NCBI GenBank assembly: GCA_016212515.1
Contig: JACRFZ010000102.1
Location: forward strand, 1-64,000
Source of the DNA: Candidatus Melainabacteria bacterium
GTDB taxonomy: Bacteria > Cyanobacteriota > Vampirovibrionia > Obscuribacterales > Obscuribacteraceae
DNA length: 64,000 nt
Direction of reading: 5' to 3'
Part shown: positions 33,869 to 41,510 of the stretch, in pieces
Numbering within the stretch: position 1 is the first letter of the stretch
Layout: the number at the start of each line of letters is the position of its first letter
Notes under the pieces: model-generated
Databases searched by the model: none
The model's input: only the letters and a program-made list of their open reading frames with translations
Told to the model about the DNA's origin: nothing
Made by a program: the position numbers and the translations under genes

Positions 33869-35152
33869 TTACGGGTAGAGACCACGCAGGCGCTTGGCTT
33901 CGGCGATTCTGGAAACGCCGATGCGGAGAGCGGCCATACGGGGGCGCAGTTTGCTCTTGGTGGAGAGCTCCAGCACCTGGTCGCAAGCACGTCCCATAAT
34001 TTGTTCGAGGCGCTGATTGACTTCATCTTCGGTCCAGAAGAGATGCATCATGCCCTGTACCCATTCGAAGTAGCTGACGGTAACGCCGCCGGCATTGGCC
34101 AGAATGTCGGGTACGACAATCACGCCTTTGTCGTGCAGAATCACGTCGGCTTCCGGGGTAGTGGGGCCGTTGGCGCCTTCCACAATGATTTTGCATTGCA
34201 GTTTGTCGGCGTTCAAATTGGTGATTTGACCTCCGAGAGCGGCCGGTACCAGCACGTCGCAGGGCAACTCTAAGAGCGCCTTATTGTCGAGATCCTGGGA
34301 GCCGTTGAAGCCCTGCACTTTGCCCATTTCAGAAACGTAGGCGATCAAGCGTGGGATGTCGAGCCCTTTGGGATTGTAGATGGCACCGTAAACATCGGAG
34401 ACACCGACTACTTTGAAACCGGCTTGATGCAGGAGTTTCGCGGTGACGGAGCCGACGTTGCCGAAGCCCTGTACGACCACGGAGGGAGCATCACCTTTGA
34501 TACCGTAATGGTTGACGGCGCGGCGCACGCAGTAGGCTACACCGCGACCGGTTGCTTCGGTGCGGCCGAAGGAACCGCCGATGGAAACCGGCTTGCCGGT
34601 GACCACTGAAGGCACGGTGTGACCGACGTTGATACTGTAGGTATCCATGATCCAGGCCATGGTCTGCTCATTGGTGTACATATCCGGGGCCGGAATGTCT
34701 TTGTCGGGTCCGAGCAGGTTTATGATTTCGGAAGTGTAGCGGCGTGTCAGGCGCTCGTTTTCTCCCGGTGTCAGGTTCCACGGCTCCACGCGGATGCCGC
34801 CCTTGGCGCCGCCGTAGGGCAGACCCATGAGGGCGCACTTCCAGGTCATGAGCATGGCCAGGCAGGAAACTTCACCCAGGTTTACTTCCGGATGGAAGCG
34901 GATGCCGCCTTTGGCGGGTCCGAGGGTGACGTCGTGGTGCACTCTGTAACCGGTGAAGGACTTGACGGAGCCGTCATCCATGCGCACCGGCACGGTGACG
35001 ATGAGAGCCCGTTTGGGATAACGCAAGCGTTCGTGCAGCTCTCTGTCTAGACCCATCTCCTCGGCGATTTCGTCGAGCTGGCGTTGAGCACCTAAAAAGT
35101 GCTCGGTTTCACATTCCATAGTCGGTTTATCAGCCGACGTGACCGCTACCAT
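33869..35152 (-). CDS. gdhA: Glutamate dehydrogenase
   Basis: 427 aa, full length for the hexameric class of Glu/Leu/Phe/Val dehydrogenases. It interconverts glutamate with 2-oxoglutarate and ammonia using NAD(P). Visible: GYRVHHDVTLGPAKGGIRFH, the catalytic Lys in PYGGAKGGIRV, DIPAPDMYT, the dinucleotide loop VVQGFGNVGS and VEGANGPTTPEAD. ATG 35152 has GGAGGAA 7 nt upstream. It is a single-gene unit with a strong terminator and a structured leader (35202-35280), suggesting regulation, probably by nitrogen or carbon supply. Coenzyme preference is not certain from sequence. Confidence 0.96.
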   Translation of the reverse strand: MVAVTSADKPTMECETEHFLGAQRQLDEIAEEMGLDRELHERLRYPKRALIVTVPVRMDDGSVKSFTGYRVHHDVTLGPAKGGIRFHPEVNLGEVSCLAMLMTWKCALMGLPYGGAKGGIRVEPWNLTPGENERLTRRYTSEIINLLGPDKDIPAPDMYTNEQTMAWIMDTYSINVGHTVPSVVTGKPVSIGGSFGRTEATGRGVAYCVRRAVNHYGIKGDAPSVVVQGFGNVGSVTAKLLHQAGFKVVGVSDVYGAIYNPKGLDIPRLIAYVSEMGKVQGFNGSQDLDNKALLELPCDVLVPAALGGQITNLNADKLQCKIIVEGANGPTTPEADVILHDKGVIVVPDILANAGGVTVSYFEWVQGMMHLFWTEDEVNQRLEQIMGRACDQVLELSTKSKLRPRMAALRIGVSRIAEAKRLRGLYP

Positions 35153-35201
35153 GCAGAGTTCCTCCAGTTAGAGCCAAAATTCTAAAGGTTAAACGCCTGA
35201 A

Positions 35202-35280
35202 ATATTGAAAGGTCCATCTATACATTCAGATTGTCCGAAGTTGCTTCCGGACCTACGACCTTTCAAAGACGTTTCAATAT
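35202..35280 (-). promoter_or_regulatory. Structured leader of gdhA with alternative stems
   Basis: On the gdhA strand TTGAAAGGTC pairs exactly with GACCTTTCAA (35257-35266 with 35205-35214). Inside is an 8-bp hairpin with one bulge (35233-35252). A second partner, ATATTGAAA at 35272-35280 (TTTCAATAT on plus), can pair with 35202-35210 and would exclude the first stem. This resembles a switchable RNA leader, about 50 nt before the start codon. It does not match the glutamine riboswitch consensus I know. DNA operators are the alternative. Confidence 0.5.
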
Positions 35281-35534
35281 GTTAACGCTTATATGCAGGC
35301 GATATGGCCATACTTACCGAAAGGCAAGCACTTAATTTTTTCTCAGTCCTCGTCCTTACCGGCTTTAGACCGCTTGGCCTGCCTGTCCCGGTTGAAAATT
35401 GACCGGCGGCAGGACTAATTAAATGTTTATCGGGTAAGAGTAGAGTTATCCTCTCTTATAGATGTGGATGGCCGATAATTAAGTCGGCTGTTTTTCCCTT
35501 GATGGTATCGTCTGCGGTGCGATATCGGCCGGCT

Positions 35535-35564
35535 CCTGATTTATTTCAACCTGATTCATTTCAA
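35535..35564 (+). repeat. Two 15-bp tandem repeats in cax leader
   Basis: CCTGATTTATTTCAA (35535-35549) followed directly by CCTGATTCATTTCAA (35550-35564), one mismatch, ending 40 bp before the cax start. Possible regulator binding sites. Confidence 0.7.
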
Positions 35565-35604
35565 TTAGCTTCGCTCAAATCCTTACCATCCCTTTGAATT
35601 ATCG

Positions 35605-36696
35605 ATGAAACTGTCTTTCGAGCACATTCTCAACGTTTTTTTGGTCTTCATTCCCGTGCCGATTCTTGGCAGTTATCTGCACTGGCCTCCCGTAGTGATT
35701 TTCCTGACCGCCTGCCTGGGTATTGTGCCCCTGGCCGGTCTCATGGGCAAGGCGACGGAGTATCTGGCCGACCGGATCGGTTCTAGCTGGGGGGCCTTGC
35801 TCAATGCCACCTTCGGTAATGCTTGCGAATTGATCATCGCTCTTGCCGCTCTAAGAGCCGGTCTCATCGATGTTGTGGAAGCCTCCATCACCGGTTCGAT
35901 TATCGGCAATATTTTGCTTGTGCTGGGCGGCTCCATGCTTGTGGGTGGTCTGCGCTATCAGACCCAGTATTTTAATCGTACCGCAGCTACGACATCCGCT
36001 ACCTTGCTGGCTCTTGCCGCTATCAGCTTGACGGTGCCCGCCGTTTTCCATATTTCCAATTCTCATCATTCAGCAGCGGGCGACCATCACAGTGACTATA
36101 ACCTGGCCCTGGCCATCGCCGTCATTCAATTGGTCACCTATGTATTGAGTCTGATCTTCAGCCTTAAAACCCACAAGCAGCTTTATTTCAGCAACGAAGG
36201 CGAAGAAAAAGACGAAGCTCTCGGCACGGCCGGCTGGGGTGTGGCTAAGTCCAGCTTGGTCTTGCTGGCTGCCACTATCGGTGTGGCGGTGCTTTCCGAG
36301 TATCTGGTCAATGCCGTGGAGAAATCGGCCGAAACCCTTGGATTGAGCCATATCTTTATCGGCGTCATCCTGGTTGCCATAGTCGGTAACGCTGCCGAGC
36401 ACAGCACGGCTATCTTGATGGCCTTCAAAAATAAGATGGACCTTTCCATCAATATAGCTCTTGGTTCAGGCAGCCAGATTGCTCTCTTTGTGGCGCCGGT
36501 TATTGTCTTCGTCGGCTACTTCACCGGCCATCCCATGGACCTTTGTTTCTCGGAAGTGGAGCTGCTTTCCATCGTCGTTTCCGTGATTATTCTCTCCTTT
36601 GTGGCCACGGACGGCGAATGTAACTGGTTGGAAGGCGTGCAACTTCTGGCTGTTTACGGCATTTTGGGTGCCGCCTTCTTCTTCGCCAGTCACTGA
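35605..36696 (+). CDS. cax: Ca2+/H+ exchanger, CaX family
   Basis: 363 aa with about 11 membrane helices. Two alpha-repeats carry the CaCA-family motifs GNACELIIALAAL (about 73-85) and GNAAEHSTAI (about 260-269), whose Glu residues bind calcium. An acidic/His-rich loop (SHHSAAGDHHSDY) lies between halves. CaX proteins export Ca2+ from the cytosol in exchange for protons. The ATG at 35605 lacks a recognisable ribosome site. mutM starts 2 nt after its stop, so they share a transcript. Confidence 0.93.
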   Translation: MKLSFEHILNVFLVFIPVPILGSYLHWPPVVIFLTACLGIVPLAGLMGKATEYLADRIGSSWGALLNATFGNACELIIALAALRAGLIDVVEASITGSIIGNILLVLGGSMLVGGLRYQTQYFNRTAATTSATLLALAAISLTVPAVFHISNSHHSAAGDHHSDYNLALAIAVIQLVTYVLSLIFSLKTHKQLYFSNEGEEKDEALGTAGWGVAKSSLVLLAATIGVAVLSEYLVNAVEKSAETLGLSHIFIGVILVAIVGNAAEHSTAILMAFKNKMDLSINIALGSGSQIALFVAPVIVFVGYFTGHPMDLCFSEVELLSIVVSVIILSFVATDGECNWLEGVQLLAVYGILGAAFFFASH

Positions 36697-36698
36697 TT

Positions 36699-37538
36699 AT
36701 GCCTGAACTACCTGAAGTCGAAACTGTGGTGCGAGGCTTGCAGCAAGCCCTGCCAGGCGATAGCTTGAAGAGTGTGCAGGTGCTAAGACCAGACTCGATT
36801 GCCTTCCCCGCCCCGGATCAGTTCCGTCGCTTGCTGCCCGGGCATGGCTTTCTGTCTGTGAGAAGGCGCGGCAAGTATATTCTCATTGATCTTGACGAAG
36901 ATGCTTCCCTGGTTTGTCACTTGCGCATGTCGGGGCGGCTCCTGATTCGCGGCAAAGGGGCCGGCGCCAACGACGCGCGCTTCTTGCGGGTGAAGATGCC
37001 GCTTGCCAGTGGGCGCCAATTGCATTTTGAAGACATGCGTGTCTTCGGGCGCCTCTGGTATAAGCCCCGGGGGGTGTGCCTGGAAGAGGTGGTGCCGGCG
37101 CTTTCGGAACTGGGGCTTGAGCCGCTTACGGATTTGACTGCCGCTAAACTCAAGGTGCTCTTTGCCGGCAAGAAGCAGGCGGTGAAGACGACCCTGCTGG
37201 ACCAGACCTTGATTGCCGGAGTGGGTAATATATATGCCGATGAGGCTCTCTTTCTGACCGGCGTGCATCCCCAGACCAGTGCCGGCGATCTTACCGCCAG
37301 GAGCCTGGGTAGACTGGTCGAGAGTATTCAACTGGTCTTGAGTCGTGGTATCGAATCTGGTGGCTCCACTCTGCGCGATTATGTGAACGCCGAGGGCGTC
37401 AACGGCAACTATCAAAATCAAGCCTGGGTGTACGGGCGAGAAGACGAGCCCTGTCTCAAGTGTGGGCGGGAAATTGTCAGGGTGAAGGTGGCGGGGCGCT
37501 CGTCACACTTTTGCCCAGGCTGCCAGAAGCGTCGCTAA
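36699..37538 (+). CDS. mutM: Formamidopyrimidine-DNA glycosylase
   Basis: 279 aa, full length. N-terminal MPELPEVET contains the catalytic Pro2 and Glu3; then K60-type lysine in RRGKYILIDL, the H2TH region (KTTLLDQTLIAGVGNIYADEALF) and a C-terminal zinc finger CLKCG...CPGC. It removes 8-oxoguanine and formamidopyrimidines and nicks the abasic site in base excision repair. It follows cax directly and its last 4 bp overlap the convergent methyltransferase end. Confidence 0.97.
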   Translation: MPELPEVETVVRGLQQALPGDSLKSVQVLRPDSIAFPAPDQFRRLLPGHGFLSVRRRGKYILIDLDEDASLVCHLRMSGRLLIRGKGAGANDARFLRVKMPLASGRQLHFEDMRVFGRLWYKPRGVCLEEVVPALSELGLEPLTDLTAAKLKVLFAGKKQAVKTTLLDQTLIAGVGNIYADEALFLTGVHPQTSAGDLTARSLGRLVESIQLVLSRGIESGGSTLRDYVNAEGVNGNYQNQAWVYGREDEPCLKCGREIVRVKVAGRSSHFCPGCQKRR

Positions 37539-38371
37539 TTTTTCTTCTTGGGCTTGGCTACCAGCCTTACTCCTACCGGAGCGATGGCGCCGCTTTCAGC
37601 CAGAGCTGCTTCCCAGTGGGCCAGCTCGCAGGCCAGTTTGCCACCGTCTATGGTGTGAGGCAAAAGATCTGCCAGATAGCGAAAAAGATAGGGCACTCTC
37701 GCTTCCAAGAGGAAACGAAAGTTATCTTGCATGACACTCTTGATATGCTCGAAGGGCGTAATGTTGTGCTTCTCTTCGTGGTGATGGCGCCAGCCAAGAA
37801 GAGCTTGCCTGACATATTCTTCCGGTGAAGATGCCTGGCTGACGGCTTGCTCGGAAAGCCAGGCGTGCCTGCTTGTCTGACCGGCTTTTGGTTCCTGCCG
37901 GTCTTTCAGCATCTTGGCCAGAGGAAAGAGCCAGGCGCAGGTGCGGCTGTCTACCCGCTCGTAAGAGAAGTCTTCCACAATTACAAGACCGGCGGGCTTG
38001 AGCATCTTGATTGTGGTGTCGATATTGGTGCGCAGGGGCTGCAGGTGATGCAGCACCCGGCTGAAGAGAATGGCATCGTAGGGTTCACCCTTGAGGTCCT
38101 TAAAATCGCAAACCCTGGCATTGATCCCTAGGGCTTCGGCTTCCTTGACCCGGGCCGGATCTATATCCACGGCCTCCAGTTTAAATCCACCCTCCATAAG
38201 ATTTTTGGCAATCATGCCGGAACCGACCCCGACATCCAGGACCCGTGCCCCGGCAGGCAGGTACTGAGCGGCGAAATTACTGGTGGAGCGAGCTTGAAAC
38301 TGCTCCGGCGTAAGGTCGAGGCTTTCCGGCAATAGGGAGGCTGTTTTGTCTTTTGATCTGGCTTTGGGCAT
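37535..38371 (-). CDS. Class I SAM-dependent methyltransferase
   Basis: 278 aa. SAM motifs: ARVLDVGVGSGMIAKNL, EAVDIDPARV, DAILFSRVLHHLQPL and LKPAGLVIVEDF. After the core comes an insertion with many His (RHHHEEKHN) typical of Methyltransf_25/11 proteins of unknown substrate. It lies 14 bp after the LPG-synthase-type gene in the same direction. Confidence 0.87.
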   Translation of the reverse strand: MPKARSKDKTASLLPESLDLTPEQFQARSTSNFAAQYLPAGARVLDVGVGSGMIAKNLMEGGFKLEAVDIDPARVKEAEALGINARVCDFKDLKGEPYDAILFSRVLHHLQPLRTNIDTTIKMLKPAGLVIVEDFSYERVDSRTCAWLFPLAKMLKDRQEPKAGQTSRHAWLSEQAVSQASSPEEYVRQALLGWRHHHEEKHNITPFEHIKSVMQDNFRFLLEARVPYLFRYLADLLPHTIDGGKLACELAHWEAALAESGAIAPVGVRLVAKPKKKN

Positions 38372-38385
38372 TAGTGCTGCTTCTC

Positions 38386-39447
38386 TCAGGTTGATGAAGG
38401 TTTGCTCTCTCTGGTCTTTCTGTACAGAAATAGCAAAGCGGCGGGAATACAGTTTGTCATGACAAAGGTGAGCACGTGCAAGACCGTGGCGTAGGCCAGG
38501 GCTTGTTCATAGGGAATGGTGGGTGCTACTTTGGTGAGGGCCAGCGCCACCAGAAAGTGAAAGCTGCCGGCATTGCCGGGGGTGGGAATCAAGACTCCCA
38601 CCGAACCAATTGTGAAGACAATCAGGCAGGACATGGGGCCCACTAACTTATCGAGGTGGAAGGCCGGCAACATAAAGTAGAAGTTGAGCCAGTACATCGA
38701 CCAGATTACGAAGCTGAGAGCGGCGATGAGGGGATAAGTAACCGGACTTTTCAGGGCCCGGGTGCCGCTTTCGAATTGTGCAGCCAACTCCAGGAGCTTC
38801 TCATGCAGGGCGGACGGCAATTTCTTGCGACAGAGATCCATATTGAGGATAGCTTTGAGAATAGCTCCGACATTGGGCAGGAGCAAGAGTCCGATAATTG
38901 TGCCAATGAGCAGACCGATACCGCCCGGTATTAAGCCCGGTACCGCCGCCAGCAGGCTTTTGGGCAAGACCAGCAGGCAGACGCCAAGTAGAAAGACCAG
39001 CATGGCCATATCCAGCATGCGGTCTATCAGCATCGTGGGCAGCACGCCGGCCCAGGGCAGCTTTTCGTCTTTGCAAATGGAAAGAAGGCGGGCCACTTCG
39101 CCGCCTCTTGGTATGGCAACGTTGACGGCATAGCCGAGAATAACGGCATAGAAGGAATTGAAAAGTCCGATCTTGCGACCGGCCACCGGGTAGAGCAGAA
39201 ATGTCCAGCGGTAGGCTCTCAGGACATGGCTGAAAATGGCGGTAAGGCAGACGGGTACCAGCGGCAGCGGGTCTATATCCCGTGAATACTGCCATAGTTT
39301 CTGGGGATCCACATTATGGAAGGCCAGGTAAAGCAGGACAACTGCAAAAAGCCCGGAAACGATTTGTTTGACAAGGTTATTGGACTTCTTGACCGACTTC
39401 TCTTGGTTACTGCCGGCAGTTTCATCACTTTCCTGTTTTACTTCCAA
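38386..39447 (-). CDS. LPG-synthase-type (UPF0104/AglD-like) membrane protein
   Basis: 353 aa with about 8 membrane helices. Matches the lysylphosphatidylglycerol_TM family: SHVLRAYRWTFLLYP, YAVNVAIPRGGEVARLLSI and FTIGSVGVLIPTPGNAGSFHF. It is the membrane part only, without the MprF synthase domain; such proteins are implicated in lipid flipping or glycolipid synthesis. The start is TTG at 39447, just after an 8-bp inverted repeat that spans the ribosome site. Confidence 0.85.
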   Translation of the reverse strand: MEVKQESDETAGSNQEKSVKKSNNLVKQIVSGLFAVVLLYLAFHNVDPQKLWQYSRDIDPLPLVPVCLTAIFSHVLRAYRWTFLLYPVAGRKIGLFNSFYAVILGYAVNVAIPRGGEVARLLSICKDEKLPWAGVLPTMLIDRMLDMAMLVFLLGVCLLVLPKSLLAAVPGLIPGGIGLLIGTIIGLLLLPNVGAILKAILNMDLCRKKLPSALHEKLLELAAQFESGTRALKSPVTYPLIAALSFVIWSMYWLNFYFMLPAFHLDKLVGPMSCLIVFTIGSVGVLIPTPGNAGSFHFLVALALTKVAPTIPYEQALAYATVLHVLTFVMTNCIPAALLFLYRKTRESKPSST

Positions 39448-39760
39448 GTTTGGTTAGCCTTAAGTCGGGGAACTAACCAATAAGGTTACTATGGGTACAC
39501 TCTACATAGAAGAACTATGTGCAAGTTTGCCGAGTTCAAGTTGTAATTTGAGCTAGGTTTGGGGTTTGACTGGGCACAATAGAGTTGTAAGCGTCAGGCT
39601 TGAAAGGAAGAGTGCATTGATTTTGTCAAGGGTCCTGTGAGACTTTGTACTGTTCGGTGATTTCTTGCTAGGTAGGCGGTTTACAATATTGATATGCCGG
39701 GTTGCAAGTTAGCTTGTAAACTCTGGGGCAATCAAATGGAAACCTTTGTTCGGTGGTGAA
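39448..39760. other. Divergent intergenic region
   Basis: About 310 bp between the LPG-synthase-type gene and the REC-GGDEF-EAL gene. Apart from the hairpin at 39450-39480 I see no clear element; TTGACT near 39567 could be a -35 but has no matching -10. Confidence 0.4.
39450..39480 (-). promoter_or_regulatory. Hairpin at the translation start
   Basis: TTGGTTAG (39450-39457) and CTAACCAA (39473-39480) form an exact 8-bp stem. On the gene strand the loop ends in AAGG, the only ribosome-site candidate, and the 3' arm ends 2 nt before the TTG start. It could limit translation. Confidence 0.4.
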
Positions 39761-41452
39761 ATGGAAGCCAGGAAAACTAAAGTACTATTGATCGAGGATG
39801 GCAAAGAGGTCAGTCATGACCTCAAGGATGTCCTCAAGACAATGGCCCATGAGTTCACCATGGAGGTCACCGACCATCTGGCTGGTGGGCTGAAGGTGCT
39901 CTCCGAGGGTAATTTTGATGTGGTCGTTCTGGATGTATCCTGTAGCGATCAAGTCAGCGATGGGCTTTCGCATTTTCTTAAATTGAGAGAGAAAGATGCC
40001 AGTGTGCCGGTGGTGATGCTGGGTTCTCGCGAGCAAGACAAAGTCGGCAGTGAAGCCGTCAAGCAGGGTGTCAAAGATTTTCTAGTGAAAGACGAACTGG
40101 ATGGGCGTGTGCTCTTGCAGTCCATTCGTTATGCTTCCACCCTCAAACGCATGGAAGACGAGCTGACTGCTTTGAAAGCGAAGCTTGTGCAAACCGAAAA
40201 ACAACTAGATATGATCGCCAACGTGGATGCTTCCACTCAGGCCCTCAGCCGTGCCGGTCTGGAGCGAGCCCTGGAAGCCGAATATGTGCGCGCCCAGCGC
40301 GGCGGCTGGAATCTAGTGGCCATGCTTATCGACTGCGACGACTTCGATCGCATCAACCGTCAGTTCGGTCACGCCGTGGGCGATGTGGTGCTCCGTCAAA
40401 TAACCGAACGCATACGGGAGACGGTGCGTCCCACCGACCATGTTGCTCGCATGGGCGGCGACGAATTCCTTTTGATTTTGCCGGACACCCGCATTGCAGA
40501 AGGTATGCTGGTGGCTGAGAAGATTCGCCTGGCCGTGGGTGAGAGCCCCTTGCGGCTGGCTTCCGAGACGGTGCGAGTGACGGCCAGCTTGGGTGTGCTC
40601 GCCCTGCCTTATGAATTTTGTTCCATTGAGGAAGTGCTCTCGCTGGCCCGGCTGGCTGTGCGCGAATCGAAGTTACTCGGTAAAAACCGCGTCTCCAGCG
40701 GCGAGAAGAATCCGAGCCTGTCGCCTTCTCTTAGCCCCGACAAAGCAGCCTTAGATGAATTGACCGAGAAGCTGCGCAAAGGCGATTGCTTCCGGGCAGT
40801 CTCCATGCCTATTTTTCATCTCTCCGATGAAAAGGTAGTGGGCTATGAAATCCTCAGCCGTGGTCCGGCTGGTGCCTTCGAGATGCCCGATGATCTTTTC
40901 AGAGTTTCGGTAGAGCACAACTTGCTCACCATAGTCGACTTGCGCTGTTTGAAGACTTGCCTCTCTGCTTGCAGCGATCCTAAGTTTGATCAGAAAGCGC
41001 GCTTTCACGTCAACCTCTTCCCCTCCACCATCATGGACACTCCCATCGACAGGCTGATGACGCTTTTCCCGCAGGAGACCCATGAAGGTACTTTCTGCGT
41101 AGAAATAAGCGAACAGCAGTTCATCGGTGATCCTGCTTATTTGAAAGACCACGTGCACGCTATCAGAAAGCGGGATATCCTGGTGGCTATCGATGATGTC
41201 GGTTTTGGACGCAGCTCCCTGGAGAGCCTTATCATTCTCGAGCCGGACATTGTCAAAATCGACCGCAAGTACGTCTCCGGTATCTCCGCCGATCCGGCCA
41301 AAGCCAGGCTGCTCAAACGTCTGGTGAAAGTAGTCAATTCTATCGGCGCCGAGCTTATCGCCGAAGGCATTGAGTGTCGGGAAGAACTTGAGCTCCTGGT
41401 GGAAATGGGTGTTCCTTTCGGTCAGGGCTGGCTCTGGGGTAAACCAGCTTAA
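39761..41452 (+). CDS. REC-GGDEF-EAL c-di-GMP turnover protein
   Basis: About 563 aa. Receiver-like domain (1-120) with IEDGKE and VVLDVSCSD; the usual Thr is changed (MLGSRE) and VKDEL replaces KP, so phosphorylation response may be atypical. A coiled-coil linker precedes an intact GGDEF domain (RMGGDEFLLILP) for c-di-GMP synthesis. The EAL domain keeps EILSR (EIL for EAL), NLFPST, EISEQ, IDDVGFGRSSLE, VKIDRKYV and AEGIE, so phosphodiesterase activity is plausible. ATG 39761 is preferred to a TTG at 39746. The kinase gene follows at 58 bp in the same direction. Confidence 0.93.
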   Translation: MEARKTKVLLIEDGKEVSHDLKDVLKTMAHEFTMEVTDHLAGGLKVLSEGNFDVVVLDVSCSDQVSDGLSHFLKLREKDASVPVVMLGSREQDKVGSEAVKQGVKDFLVKDELDGRVLLQSIRYASTLKRMEDELTALKAKLVQTEKQLDMIANVDASTQALSRAGLERALEAEYVRAQRGGWNLVAMLIDCDDFDRINRQFGHAVGDVVLRQITERIRETVRPTDHVARMGGDEFLLILPDTRIAEGMLVAEKIRLAVGESPLRLASETVRVTASLGVLALPYEFCSIEEVLSLARLAVRESKLLGKNRVSSGEKNPSLSPSLSPDKAALDELTEKLRKGDCFRAVSMPIFHLSDEKVVGYEILSRGPAGAFEMPDDLFRVSVEHNLLTIVDLRCLKTCLSACSDPKFDQKARFHVNLFPSTIMDTPIDRLMTLFPQETHEGTFCVEISEQQFIGDPAYLKDHVHAIRKRDILVAIDDVGFGRSSLESLIILEPDIVKIDRKYVSGISADPAKARLLKRLVKVVNSIGAELIAEGIECREELELLVEMGVPFGQGWLWGKPA

Positions 41453-41510
41453 GGCTGAGTGTTTCCGTACCGGCAACTTTGTGTTCTCCTTACCCTGAGA
41501 TCAGTTGTCG

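Larger units (their letters stand above)
35153..35604. other. Divergent intergenic region gdhA / cax
   Basis: 452 bp. It holds the gdhA leader structure, a weak hairpin GCCGA/TCGGC followed by five T on the plus strand (35471-35495), and the 15-bp tandem repeat at 35535-35564. TTTCAA recurs four times (35261, 35272, 35544 and 35559). No convincing promoter pair was found. Confidence 0.5.

Noticed and set aside
35202-35280. Glutamine riboswitch
   Set aside because: The conserved core expected for that class (GGAAGUAGG and CCGAAGGAACGC) is not present, despite the nitrogen gene downstream.
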